DNA of 64,000 nt from Datura wrightii (taxonomy: Eukaryota; Streptophyta; Magnoliopsida; Solanales; Solanaceae), in NCBI GenBank assembly GCA_035772735.1, contig JASDFA010000003.1:58834501-58898500 (forward strand), read 5' to 3'. Positions 10,027 through 20,369 of this stretch are shown here, piece by piece. Under the pieces are notes generated by a model, which saw only the letters and a program-made list of their open reading frames with translations, was not told the DNA's origin and did no database searches. The first letter of the stretch is position 1. Each line of letters starts with the position of its first letter. The position numbers were made by a program, and so were the translations under genes.

Positions 10027-10877
10027 TTTTCGCGTGATTGTGGGTATATAAAATGACACGCAAGTACACGTGGTCGAACAAGTAGTAAGTGGCTTTAGTA
10101 AGCCAAGTATCGATCCCACAGAGACTTGGATGAAGTAAAATTTGCTCAAGTGTACTATATTTTACTTCTAAAAATGCAGACAACAGTGTAACAAAAAAGT
10201 TGATAGTTTGTTTTATAAATTTTATACTAAAACTAAGAACAATTATCTACTTTGAATCTGAACTATGAATGAAAGCATGCTGAGGTTAAACGAACATGTA
10301 ATGAAATTGATTATCATCATAAATTGGTTAATCTTTTCCTCCTGTTGCTAGTCAAGAACATTTGCCAAGAGATTAAAACTCTCGTATTTAACCTCACTGT
10401 AGAATCATGAACCATCCGTCTACATTTCTGTGATCAAATGCAATTCATGTCCTAGCCATACAATTCCGGTTCCTAAATTGACTAATACGACTTTCAGGTA
10501 TATTTCTATCCTGAAAGCAAATCAAGACTCAATTTTTCCAAACCAAGTAATGAACATATCCTATTAATTCACAACTTTCTAATTTCTTGCTCTCTCGAGT
10601 GATGGTAGCATGGCACGGCTCCATCGCGGAGCCCCTTTACATTGTGCAGTCCAATGTCTTTTTCGTGCTCGCATCCAAGTCCAACTCCGATATTGTTCCA
10701 ACATGCATTTTAGCTCCTCAAAATCATGTTTTACCTACAAAACAATGCTAATCATGTTGGTTAGTATAAATTCACATTTTATTACCAATTACATGAAAAT
10801 GTATACACATTGCACAATAAACAAGGCGAAATGATACGTTTGAGTATCACTTGGGCATATAAATCTGCCCAAGATCA
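10027..10877 (-). repeat. LTR2: chimeric LTR joining elements A and B
   Basis: The left 576 bp (10027-10602) match LTR1 1665-2240 with about a dozen differences. The right 279 bp (10599-10877) match LTR3 19085-19364 with about three differences. The join is at the shared 4-mer GTGA (10599-10602). About 560 bp are missing, including the TATA box and both hairpin modules, so this LTR should be without a promoter. Confidence 0.85.
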
Positions 10878-10894
10878 CTTACCCCACACTTAAA
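10878..10894 (-). other. Polypurine tract of element B
   Basis: The minus-strand AAGTGTGGGGTAAG abuts the start of LTR2, exactly as in element A. Confidence 0.7.
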
Positions 10895-12813
10895 TCCTTG
10901 TTCGTCCTCGAACAACACATACACAACTCATGCAAATTACATCCCAACCTTCGCCACTATGGTGCGACAATTTACGCTACGGTCATACCGATAATTCAAT
11001 ATTGTAAATCATCAAGAAAACATGCATGGTCTTACAATGCAACGACCTTTAATACATCAAGACTTCCTAGACTTTAAGAATCGACCCTCGATATCGGCAA
11101 ACTCATGCAAATCAGCTAATCAAGATATCCGACACGAACATCAATCTTTCATCAAGCATGTGCCCTCACAACTCAAGAGAATCTTCCCCTTTTTGTTCAT
11201 GTGACACACAGACATTCAAGTAGGGGCATGTAAAAATTAATTTCACTCTCTCTCCCAAAAGAATTCACATGCATCATGTCATGACCCATAGGCTTGCCCT
11301 TAGTGTATTACTCCACTAATATAAAGAAATGCAATGTAAGATCACGTAGGACTTTAATGGGTTGTAATGGAAGCTATGGAACTAGTACATATTGGATTAG
11401 CCAATAATAGTCACTAGCATCATTAGGAGCCTTTTCAACACATTCCGATCAACTCATGTACATTGTTTCTCTCTTTTCTTTTTTCATCATCCCATTCATG
11501 CTGGTTTACTTTCGTATGGCCCATTTCACCAAACACACTTGACACAACAACAAAGGTTTTTCATGCACCTTCATTATCATTTAATTATAGAAAGTGCACC
11601 CTCCACCTTTTTCTTTTCTTTCCTCACTCTGCTTTTCTTTTTCTTTCCACTATTCTCACTCTTTGACACTTTGGGAAAATTTTTTCTGTTCTTCTTAAGC
11701 ACTTAAGAGTTTTGTATAGACTTTACGACTAATGAAAAGAAAGAATTAAGCTCAGTTTATACAATTTTGGACAAAAGAAAGAAAGAATCGGCTAAAGGCT
11801 CAACGGGCTGACTAGGGTATACAATCACATAAAAAGGTAGTGTATGACAAAAAAAAAATAGAAACTCTCGGTTAATAACAAAGAAATGCCTACATCCTTT
11901 CCAACACTACACCTCCTTCATTTTGTTTTGTACACACACCAGGCAAGTTCTAGACACTTTACAATAGCATGGAATAACAACACCTCACTTCACACTTCAT
12001 GCACATGCTCGATTCAAGATGCATTCACAGACTTTTTAATTAGCCAATTACATGAATTCAAAATTTAAGCCTCAATCACACCGAATCGAATTCTACAACC
12101 TAGGTAACTCAACATATTTACAAAATTGCATGCTTTCATACGAATCACTTTTACATTTTGAATATCAGTTACAACACGCAGCCAAAATTTCACAACCATA
12201 TAGTAACTACAGGTTCCGTGATGCAACCCACCAAAGAAAAAAAAACTGAAAACAATTTAAAATCACTACTCCTACCGACTACATTTCCCTTAAGACGGTC
12301 GTCATCCATCCATCATAGGGAACGGTCACTAACTATGACGTCGGTTCAATGGGACTATTGGTAGTAAAAGAACCGAAACAAAATCCGAGAAACCCAAAAA
12401 TAAAAATTGAAAAAAATTTCAAACATCGATCATTTCGATGGACAAATATTTACAAAATTTTTAATATGTACAAAATATTTTCGCAAAATTTTAAAAATAT
12501 CGATCATTTCGATAGAAAAAAAAACATAAGAAAATATTTACAAAATTTTTTACAGACTTAGCTGGCAAACCACAACATTTCACAACACACATCATCAATT
12601 ACCACAAATATATACAGATACAAACCAGTTTGCACTTCACAAACAAAGGGAAACATAAACATACAAAACAAAACAAAACAAAGGAAAAACATATAGCAAA
12701 CCAGCCCAGCCCCAGCACCTAACTACTCCCCACCCCACACTTAAATCAAACACTGTCCCCAGTGTTCACAAAAATTTACAATCACACAAAATTTGGGTGG
12801 TGGAACTCCCTGA
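10895..12813 (-). other. Non-coding 3' region of element B
   Basis: This region matches 3099-4929 of element A along its length. It has pyrimidine-rich tracts (11460-11670), an AAAAC microsatellite-like run at 12664-12690 and AT-rich stretches. I see no gene. Confidence 0.6.
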
Positions 12814-14033
12814 TCAGTTGAAATATTCGACTTCTTCATCCGGTGCTGCTGCCTCCTCGCCCATGTCCGAGTCACCTCCATCGTCGGTATCGGACTCCAC
12901 ATCGGAGTCCTCCCGACGTGTCTCCTCGTCCGTGGGGACATCATCGTCAGTGGGCTCTACAAAGGCTGGCCCAACTCGGCATAGAGCCCTGGCGTTTTCG
13001 CCAAATGGATAATCCAGCTCGAGCTGCCATAATTCCTACTCCGTGGCTGGTCTCCCACCAATCCGAAGCTGAAGCATTTGCATACCAAACATCCGTGCCA
13101 TGTACTGGTCGTCACGAGCATGTCGCTCTCCAAGTGTCAGCACTGGCCCGTGTGTGGTGTCGGGGGCCTTAGTTTTGGTCATATCAAGGGCCCTCCGCTC
13201 CAACTGTGGGATGTAGTCCAAAGCCTCTTCCTCAACGTCGAGGCCCCGGAGGAAGGTGGTGATAAGTCCTCCGAACCCATACCTGTGGCCCTGGTGTAAT
13301 CGGGCTCTCTTCATGGCGGATATGATGACCGCCCAACATTAATCTCTAGCCCTTTCATCAGAGCATACACCAGGCAGACACGGTCCCGGGTCACATCAGT
13401 CATGTGCACCCCCGGGATTAAGCACGAATAGACTATCTTCAGCCATATTCTGGCCTCCCTGTTCATTTGAGAATACGGCAGAGTCTGGTGGTTACCCCTC
13501 TCCTTATGTCTGCTCCATCTGGCTGTGGATCGAGCCCCACACAATGTGCGTCTGATATCGGCATATGGTGGGGTGATGTTCAGCTGGCGGAGAACGTGGG
13601 CGTCTGTGTCCCGCGCTCCAATGATGGCATTCAATTGCTGGGGTTCCAGAGTGACAATCTGCCCTCTGATTTTTATTGTGTGGCTTCTGATTGCCGGGTT
13701 CCAATTTGCATAGAACTCCCGGACTAGATGAAGGTTGCATTCCTTGGGCTCCTGAAATATGAAGCTGAGCCCATCTGCCTCGATCCTTTGCATTATGCGG
13801 GGGAACTCCTGTGCTAGTGGTTCCCGTGCAATATGCTCCTCGGGGAAGTATTTATTTTCCTTGTGTTTAGCGTACCACTTCTTCCCTTCATCGGTTACCC
13901 ACCTCGTTCCGTATTGGCGGCGTTGGCCGCGCGAAACTGCTGGTGCAGCTGGGACTGCTGTTCCCAGTCTAAGTCATTTTCTCCCGGTGCCTGAAGTAGA
14001 TGCACCTTTACCCTTATCCTGCCAACTTGCCAT
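12814..14033 (-). pseudogene. ORF-X of element B: better preserved copy of the PF20167-like ORF
   Basis: The frame starts at the ATG ending at 14033 (MASWQDKGKG) and ends EEVEYFN at 12814. The length of 1220 nt is not a multiple of three, so one net frameshift remains. Known breaks are an early TGA where the copy in A reads an Arg codon (after GAGRK in A, GTGRK in B), a shift near 13314-13340, and a stop near 13036. The longest clean piece (13793-13311, 160 aa) contains VREFYANWNP, HTIKIRGQIVTLEP, IIGARDTDAHVL, REARIWLKIV and DRVCLVYALMKG. The acidic C-terminal tail is kept. A and B are highly alike at protein level, and their breaks mostly fall at different sites. This suggests the parent ORF was intact and coding when each inserted. 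Function is unknown. Confidence 0.72.
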
Positions 14034-15340
14034 TATACCTGTCAACACAAATGAACAAGCAAAATGTCAAGCTAAATGCATGTTAACTTCGGCTAAGGTC
14101 GGGTTAAGCTAAGTTTACCCCACACTTAGTCCTTAGCTACGGTTACGATACTACGGCAAGGATCACTTTATTTGCACCCAAAAACAAACAACTATACCAT
14201 TTATGCTTAGTGTGTTCGCAAAGAAAATTTCGACGGTATAACTTTTAGCGTACTACTCAGACTTCATATAGCTAATCCCAATCCTACCATCGCTAGCAAT
14301 TCAACCATCGCACTTAGCAAAGACAACAACAAACAAAAACAACAACACAAATTCTATATACACATGAACCTATATAATCAACCAATTCAAACAATTTTCA
14401 ACTTTTTCCCAAAATCCCGAGAATTCGTCGTCTATTACATTCAAACAATATTTACAACGACTTATCTCAATTCACAAGCACACCCCGGCATATAATTCAC
14501 AAATTTACCAAGTTACCCACTTCGAATTCAACAGCCAAAGCCCTAGAATTGAATTTCACAATCCAATTCGAATCATTCATGCAATCGACAAGTTCAAACG
14601 CGTATTACAACATTCCGAACATATATCAATCAAGGAATAACTCAATTTCATGCTAAATTTCGACTTAGGGTGATTTATCTCACCTCCCATGCTTAATTTC
14701 GACTAAAATCGACAAAAACTTGAGAGAGAATAGGAAAACATACCTCGTAGTTGAAGAACCGAAGAAAACTCGATAATTTCTTAGATTAATACCGTGGCAC
14801 GTTGATGGGAGAGGGAAATATGGGTGTTTGGTCGCGGAGAAGTGAGAAAATGAGGGAAAAGGGAATAAAATCGGGGTTTAAAATGAAGGGAAACACGCAG
14901 GTCACCCGGCAACCCGGTGTGACCCGTCACAAAATATAGGGCAACGTGTCACGGAGTGCATCGCGGTGCACTGCCTCCGTGACACGGAGCCATTGCGACA
15001 GTCCTCTGGAATTTTTAAAAATTCCAGATTAAACCTCAACGTGTCACGGAGGGTAACGCGGAGGTCCTCCTCCGTGACATGGAGCCATTGCCCCAGCTCA
15101 CTGTCTCTTCATTTTATTCATTTTCTCATACCTTGCCTTTTCCTTCACGATTCCGTGCACATTTTTCTCCGTTTGACCTGCCAATCACCTCACTAAACAA
15201 AATTGGTTAGATTAATAGATTTCACTACTAAAATGAAAAATACTAACTAAAACGAAAATTTTGTACTAAATCAAGAAAAAGAAAATTAAAATAAAATCTA
15301 ATTACACTTTACAAAATAAAAGAAAAAAATATATATTTTT
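14034..15340 (-). other. Non-coding region between protease and ORF-X, element B
   Basis: The region is colinear with 6149-7436 of A and has no pol remnant. It carries the hairpin cassette (14945-15081). The minus strand shows TATATTTT at about 14931-14938, next to the cassette. The splice-acceptor-like GTGTTGACAG precedes the ORF-X start. Confidence 0.5.
14945..15081. repeat. Paired 42-bp inverted-repeat cassette inside element B
   Basis: Arms lie at 14945-14956/14975-14986 (perfect CGTGTCACGGAG against CTCCGTGACACG) and 15040-15051/15070-15081 (one mismatch). The modules are 95 bp apart. Spacers are 18 bp with CGCGG. Confidence 0.85.
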
Positions 15341-15358
15341 CACGGGTTGCCTCCCGTG
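15341..15358. other. Conserved stem-loop after the protease gene of B
   Basis: CACGGG-TTGCCT-CCCGTG is identical to 7437-7454 in element A, in the same position downstream of the protease frame. Confidence 0.65.
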
Positions 15359-15398
15359 CAGCGCCAGGTTTACCGTCGCGGCTCGACGTCCCTTATGC

Positions 15399-16355
15399 TC
15401 AATTGTCCACTAGGGTGATGGACGATTTCTCACGATCATTGTCCTCCCCCCAGTAGTGCTCACCCTTATCTGGTGGTCTTCCCATCAACTCTCGGGAATC
15501 ATTCATTCGATTAGCATTCCCATGATCAATTACATTGATCACCGAGAGTTCTTCATTCACCATCAGGAGCTTGGGTGCTTTGTACACATCGAACACCTCC
15601 ACCTTGTCATGTGCTCACATTGTAAGTTGACCCGCAGCCACTTCGATTAATGCTTTCCCGGTTGCCAAGAAGGGTCATCCCAAAATAAATGGGACTTCAG
15701 CGTCTGGTTCAAAATCCAGAATAATAAAATCAACCGGAAAAATGAGGGATCCCACTTGCACAAGCACATCCTCAACAATGCCATCCGGCCTAGCTAAGGA
15801 TCTGTCTGCTAACTGCAAGATTACGGTTGTAGGTCTAGGACTCCCTAGACCCAACTTTCTGAATACCGAAGATGGCATCAGATTTTTGCTCGCCCCCAAG
15901 TCACACAATCCACGAGCTCAGATACTCTGCCCAATAGTAAGCTGGATAGTAAAACTTCCAGGGTCTTTTAGCTTCGTAGGCAGTCTATTTTGAATTCGGG
16001 AAGTGCATTCCTCCGTCAAAGCTACCGTGGCATACTCAGTCAAACGGCTTTTGTTGGCCACGATGTCTTTAATATATTTGGCATATTTTGGCACTCCCTG
16101 CAAGACATCAACAAGAGGTAAATTAACATGTACCTGTTTAAGCACCTCCATAAATTTCTTGAAACATGCCTCCTCTTTGTGTTTCTTGAGTCGTTGAGGG
16201 AACGGGGGTGGAGGTCTTTCTGATTCTGCTTCTTTGATTTTCCCCCTATCCGAACTTTGTTCTTCCTCAACATCTGCTGCTCCTGACTTTTGAGGTGGTC
16301 TCTCCGGTTCCACCTCCTTCAGCTGCAAACCACTCCTTGTGGTCACTGCATTTAC
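15399..16355 (-). pseudogene. Protease of element B, broken by three in-frame TGA codons
   Basis: The reading frame is colinear with the protease of A, including CDLGAS and FVPFILG motifs. Three TGA stops interrupt it: near 15910 where A has CGA (Arg, QSIRARG), near 15673 where A has CGT (GRPFL), and near 15617 where A has CGA (MRSHD). The original stop is also lost, so the frame runs on to 15399. All three stops fall at former CG dinucleotides, which fits deamination of methylated cytosine. The gag next to it is still open. Confidence 0.8.
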
Positions 16356-17771
16356 CTACTTCGGATTTGGATCTGTGTCGCTAGGCAGTCCTCCTCTGGG
16401 CCTTGTGTTTTGGGCACTAGCAAATTGCCCAAATTGATACTCAAGAGCCTTGGTCGCTAATTGATTGTTTTTCACTTCGGCTGCCAATTTAACATAGTCA
16501 GCCTGCAATTGCGCCTGATTAGCGATCATGGTCTTGAACATTTCCTCAATGGTAGGTGATGGTGGTGGAGGAGGGGCATTGTGATTTATGAATTGAGATT
16601 GGTAGTTCTGTTGCCCTCCTTGATTCCTGTGCATACCCTGACCCGAACTTTGGCCTTGTTGGTTGTTGCTACCCCACGAAAAATTTGGATGGTTCCTCCA
16701 ATTTGAGTTGTAGCCGCTACCAAATTGCTGCTGATTTCTTTGTGCATTGCCCACAAAGTTAACCGAATCTGGGTTTGCTCCACAACACTCAGCTGAGTGC
16801 TCACTGCTTCCACACACTTCACACCACCTTTGCTGGACCGCATTGACTGAAGCTGAAGGCTGGTTCAAGTTCATGTTGCTGAAGTGGTTGTTCAACTGAT
16901 TCTGCAAGGCAGCTATCTGTGCTGCGATAGCTGTAAATCCATCCACTTCAAGCACTCCTGCTGCTTTCCTTGCTCCACCTCGAGATGAATCAACATTCCA
17001 TTCTGGATTGCCCTGTGAAATCCGGTTGAGCAAAGTGTACAACTCCTCATAAGTCTTTTTCAGCGCTTGCCCTCCAGCTGCTGAGTCTAGCAAAATTTTA
17101 GTATGGGGTTCCAAACCCTCAATAAATGTGTGTACCAACACCTCATTGGACTGATGATGATGAGGAGAGTCCCGCAACATGGATTTAAATCTTTCCCAGG
17201 CTTGATATAAATTTTCTCCCTCCCTCTGTTTGAAACTTAGAATTTGACTTCTAAGTCTGGCTGTTTTACTAGAGGGAAAAAATCTTATCAAGAATTTCCG
17301 TGCTAGATCATCCCACGTTGAGATAGAATTTGGTGGCTCAGATTTTAACCACCTCTTAGCTTCACCAAGTAATGATAATGGAAATAGTGTGAGCCGAACA
17401 TAATCAGGTGACACTCCAGCGGGTATATAAGTGTCACTTATCTTTAAAAAGTTTTGGAGATGTTGTTGTGGGTCTTCATGAGGGAGACCAGTAAATTGCC
17501 CGCTTGTGTGCAATAGTTGCACCATGTTCTGCTTTAGTTCAAATCTCCCTCCAGGCTCTGGTTTGCGCATACTTGAATATACATTGTTGGCATGTGGGAT
17601 TGCCACCTCGCGAACCGGCCTTGCTGCTACTTCGTCGGGCACTAACACTGCCCTCACAACCGGTGGATTTTGTTGCTCCATAATAGTCTGTCTGAGCAAC
17701 TGCAGCTTCTTTTGTAGAGCTTCTCTGTGTTTACTATGAAATTCACGTTCAGGCTCTATATAAGATTCCAC
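16356..17771 (-). CDS. Gag polyprotein of element B
   Basis: This intact ORF of 471 aa is colinear with the gag of A. It has the same helical N-terminus (ESYIEPEREFHSKHREALQKKL), gag core (GLPHEDPQQHLQNF, LLGEAKRWLK, FLIRFFP), zinc knuckle (CEVCGSSEHSAEC, about residue 315) and C-terminal block ending DTDPNPK. The stop is TAG at 16356-16358, the same codon at the same place as in A, with the protease continuing in frame. Being open while the adjacent protease has three stops may reflect chance or later selection on Gag; one copy cannot tell. Confidence 0.87.
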   Translation of the reverse strand: MESYIEPEREFHSKHREALQKKLQLLRQTIMEQQNPPVVRAVLVPDEVAARPVREVAIPHANNVYSSMRKPEPGGRFELKQNMVQLLHTSGQFTGLPHEDPQQHLQNFLKISDTYIPAGVSPDYVRLTLFPLSLLGEAKRWLKSEPPNSISTWDDLARKFLIRFFPSSKTARLRSQILSFKQREGENLYQAWERFKSMLRDSPHHHQSNEVLVHTFIEGLEPHTKILLDSAAGGQALKKTYEELYTLLNRISQGNPEWNVDSSRGGARKAAGVLEVDGFTAIAAQIAALQNQLNNHFSNMNLNQPSASVNAVQQRWCEVCGSSEHSAECCGANPDSVNFVGNAQRNQQQFGSGYNSNWRNHPNFSWGSNNQQGQSSGQGMHRNQGGQQNYQSQFINHNAPPPPPSPTIEEMFKTMIANQAQLQADYVKLAAEVKNNQLATKALEYQFGQFASAQNTRPRGGLPSDTDPNPK

Positions 17772-17911
17772 CAGCTCCTTGTCCTTTGCCAGTGTTCACA
17801 GAAATCAAGTCTGCAAAATACAGGCTAAGACCAAGTTGTCAACACTTAAGAAAATAAAATAAAAAATACAGTAAATTTACACTTAACACAATTTCACCAA
17901 TTGCCTAGTCT

Positions 17912-17928
17912 CCCCGGCAACGGTGCCA
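17912..17928 (-). other. Primer binding site (tRNA-Asp) of element B
   Basis: The plus strand reads CCCCGGCAACGGTGCCA, one C-to-T change from the tRNA-Asp 3' end. The change is at a CG dinucleotide, so it is probably decay. Confidence 0.82.
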
Positions 17929-18846
17929 AAAACTTGTTCGGGTGTTTGCTATAGGGGTTAAAAACCGACACGCAAGTGCACGTGGTCAAACAAGTAATAA
18001 AGTGGCTAAGTAAGCCAAGTATCGAACCAAGGAGACTCTGGATAAGTAAAAATTGCTCAAGTATACTATATTCTATCTTACTTCTATATATGCTGACAAC
18101 AACGTAACCAAAAGTTAAATAATTTTTGTTTATAAATTATATACTAAAACTATTAACAAATATCTACTTTCAATTTAAACTATGGATATGGGCATGCCAA
18201 GGTAAAGAACAAGTAATGAATTTGATAATAATCCTAATTTGGTTAATCTTCTCTTCTTGTTGCTAGCCAAGAACATTAGCCTAGAGATTAAAACTCTCGT
18301 ATTTAATCTCACTTAAGAATCATAAACCATCCGTCTACATTTCTGTGATCAAATGCAATTTATGACCTAGCAATACAATTCCGGTTCCTAAATTGACTAA
18401 TACGGCTTTCAAGTATATTTCTATCGGGAAAGCACATCAAAACCCAATTTTCCCAAATCAAGTTAAGAACAATACCCTATTAATTCACAACTTTCCAATT
18501 TCGTGCTCTCTCGAGTGAAATCGGACTTTTTAGATGTACATTAATGTCAGCCACACACCAATGCAGTAGAAACAAGAATTAATAGAACAACATGGAAGAA
18601 GAAGATGAAAAACCATATAATTCAATAATCAAAATTCATCACCATTGTTCATAACCTCAGCAAGGAAGAGAATTAGCCACTCATTTGTGGATTAATCATC
18701 CTAAAACAAGTGTTAATCATACAAACAATTGATTGAAAGAAGAAACAAAGAGAGAAAAACCCTTAGCTTTTTCGTCCCTCAACTGCCTGTAACCCACGTC
18801 CTTGCTCCACCAAGTCTGAATTAATTAAAAATAAGCCTAAGTGTTC

Positions 18847-18854
18847 TATTTATA
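18847..18854 (-). promoter_or_regulatory. TATA box of LTR3
   Basis: TATAAATA lies on the minus strand, 33 bp from the nearer hairpin module. This is the same arrangement as in LTR1. Confidence 0.7.
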
Positions 18855-18886
18855 CTAGTGGGAATTTTTCCCGGAATAACAAGCAA

Positions 18887-19022
18887 TGTGTCACGGAGGC
18901 CAACGCGGAGCACTGCCTCCGTGACACGGCGTGGACGCGGACCCTCACTGGAAATCTGGGGTCCGGGAATAAAGCCTCAACGTGGCACGGCATGCAACGC
19001 GGTGGCTTGCCTCCGTGCCACG
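18887..19022. repeat. Paired 42-bp inverted-repeat cassette in LTR3 U3
   Basis: Arms lie at 18887-18898/18917-18928 and 18981-18992/19011-19022, 94 bp apart. Arms are 12 bp and spacers 18 bp with CGCGG. The geometry is the same as in all other copies, although the arm bases have drifted. Confidence 0.85.
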
Positions 19023-19364
19023 GAGCTATCGTGAGGCTTCACTGGAAATTGACAAATTAATCACCCTCCAGGCAGTGTGCCTCCGTGATGGTAGCGTGGC
19101 ACGGCTCCATCGCGGAGCCCCTTTACATTGTGCAGTCCAATGTCTTTTTCGTGCTCGCATCCAAGTCCAACTCCGATATTGTTCCAACATGCATTTTAGC
19201 TCCTCAAAATCATGTTTTACCTACAAAACAACGCTAATCATGTTGGTTAGTATAAATTCACATTTTATTACCAATTACATGAAAATGTATACACATTGCA
19301 CAATAAACAAGGCGAAAATGATACGTTTGAGTATCACTTGGGCATATAAATCTGCCCAAGATCA

Positions 19365-20369
19365 GTTATGACCTACTTTTCTACATATTCTAGAAAAGTA
19401 CTCTGAACAAGCATATTAATATACTCCATCACTTTGGGAAGAGATATTTTGCATAGAAAATAGAGTTTTGAATATTTCTTTTTCATCTTCATCTTCTTTA
19501 GCAAGGTATATCCACCATTGTGGAGACATTTTGAGCTTGATTGTGTTTGCTCTTAATTATGAAATTATTGAGTCTATTGATAAATAAGCTCTTGCGTTTC
19601 TCAATTATGAGTAGCTAAATCTATAGCTAGAGGTGTGTGATGATGGGTGCTTGATTTAATTGGATATTGCTAGATTTATCTTGTTATTACTTAATTAATT
19701 TAAATCTAGTGATTTCTCCTCAAGTTATAGTTGATTGCTCATAGTTGCAAATATGGATATTATTTGCTTACTTAATATTGGCTTGAAAAAGAGGAACTAA
19801 GTACTGGGAGGGGGGAACTTAATAATGGATTGGGATTTGATTATGTGGGGTTGGACAAGAAATAGCCAAAACCCATGGTCATAATTCCATTAAAGGTTGA
19901 TGGCTAGAAAGAGCTCAACCCCTAACCCAAATCATATTGGAATAGTTGAATTGCACTTTGAGGTTTGAAAGAACTTGAGGAAATAGTGCCCAAGTGGTTG
20001 AAAAACATTGAGCAACATCTTTTCCAAGGTTATTCACACATATTAGTAATAACTCAATTTTCTAATAAATCCCAATTCGATTGGAATTCCATCTACATCA
20101 CACCTCTGGCCTTTACTCATTATTGTTTATCAATTTTGGTTATCTTGCTCTCTTATTTAGCTCTGTTTAGATCCAATTTACTCCCCTCAAAATTTTCATT
20201 TTCTTGTCTTGTACATCGATGCAAATTAATTCAATTTAATATACAACTATTGCGTGATCATTTTTACATTCCTTGTGGCATTCTACCCTGATATTGATCG
20301 GGTTATTTATTTTGATACAACGACTATTTACGCTTTTTCATAGAGAAGGGTGTAGTTTGGACGTTATCA
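19365..20369 (+). repeat. Fragment of an Athila/Tat-like LTR (element L)
   Basis: The end of this stretch reads CCTTGTGGCATTCTACC, then TTGATCGGGTTATT, GTGTAGTTTGGACG and TTATCA. These are wordings I know from the 3' ends of Athila-type LTRs. Its left part was cut by the insertion of B. No primer site follows at 20370, so it is a truncated or solo LTR. Small ORFs here are not convincing. Confidence 0.5.

Larger units (their letters stand above)
1665..10602 (-). mobile_element. Element A: Athila/Tat-like non-autonomous LTR retrotransposon (gag-PR-ORF-X)
   Basis: Read on the minus strand the order is 5' LTR remnant (10602-10027), tRNA-Asp primer site (10019-10003), gag (9870-8452), protease (8451-7528), a non-coding stretch with hairpins, ORF-X (6148-4930), a long non-coding stretch, a purine tract (3098-3082) and the 3' LTR (3081-1665). 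No reverse transcriptase, RNase H or integrase motif (such as FIDD or CPNC) is seen between the protease and ORF-X. It therefore would need enzymes from another element. LTR1 and the matching 576 bp of the 5' LTR differ at roughly a dozen positions by hand count, about 2 percent, so the insertion is fairly young. It landed in the integrase C-terminus of element J. The right flank is lost in a recombination with element B, so no target-site duplication can be shown. Confidence 0.85.
10599..19364 (-). mobile_element. Element B: second Athila/Tat-like non-autonomous element (gag-PR-ORF-X)
   Basis: B has the same layout as A on the minus strand: 5' LTR (19364-17935), tRNA-Asp PBS (17928-17912), gag (17771-16356), broken protease (16355-15399), hairpin cassette (15081-14945), ORF-X (14033-12814), non-coding 3' region, purine tract (10894-10878) and part of the 3' LTR (10877-10599). 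No RT, RNase H or integrase is present. The A and B LTRs differ clearly at their left ends (TGATTGTGGG against TGTTTGCTATAGG), so they are separate insertions and not a recent duplication. B sits in an older LTR (L), which resumes at 19365. Confidence 0.83.
17935..19364 (-). repeat. LTR3, 5' LTR of element B
   Basis: The LTR is about 1430 bp. On the minus strand it begins TGATCTTGGGC and ends at GAACA before the PBS. It has the TATA box (18847-18854 minus) and paired hairpins (18887-18928, 18981-19022). No partner target-site duplication is available, because the other flank was lost in the join with A. Confidence 0.85.

Noticed and set aside
2606..19022. Hairpin modules as MITEs
   Set aside because: They show no target-site duplications, occur at fixed positions in the elements and come in pairs with constant spacing.
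1665..19364. A and B as a tandem array made by unequal crossing-over within one element
   Set aside because: The outer LTRs and the coding regions of A and B differ too much, and the middle LTR is a two-parent chimera with a short microhomology at the join.
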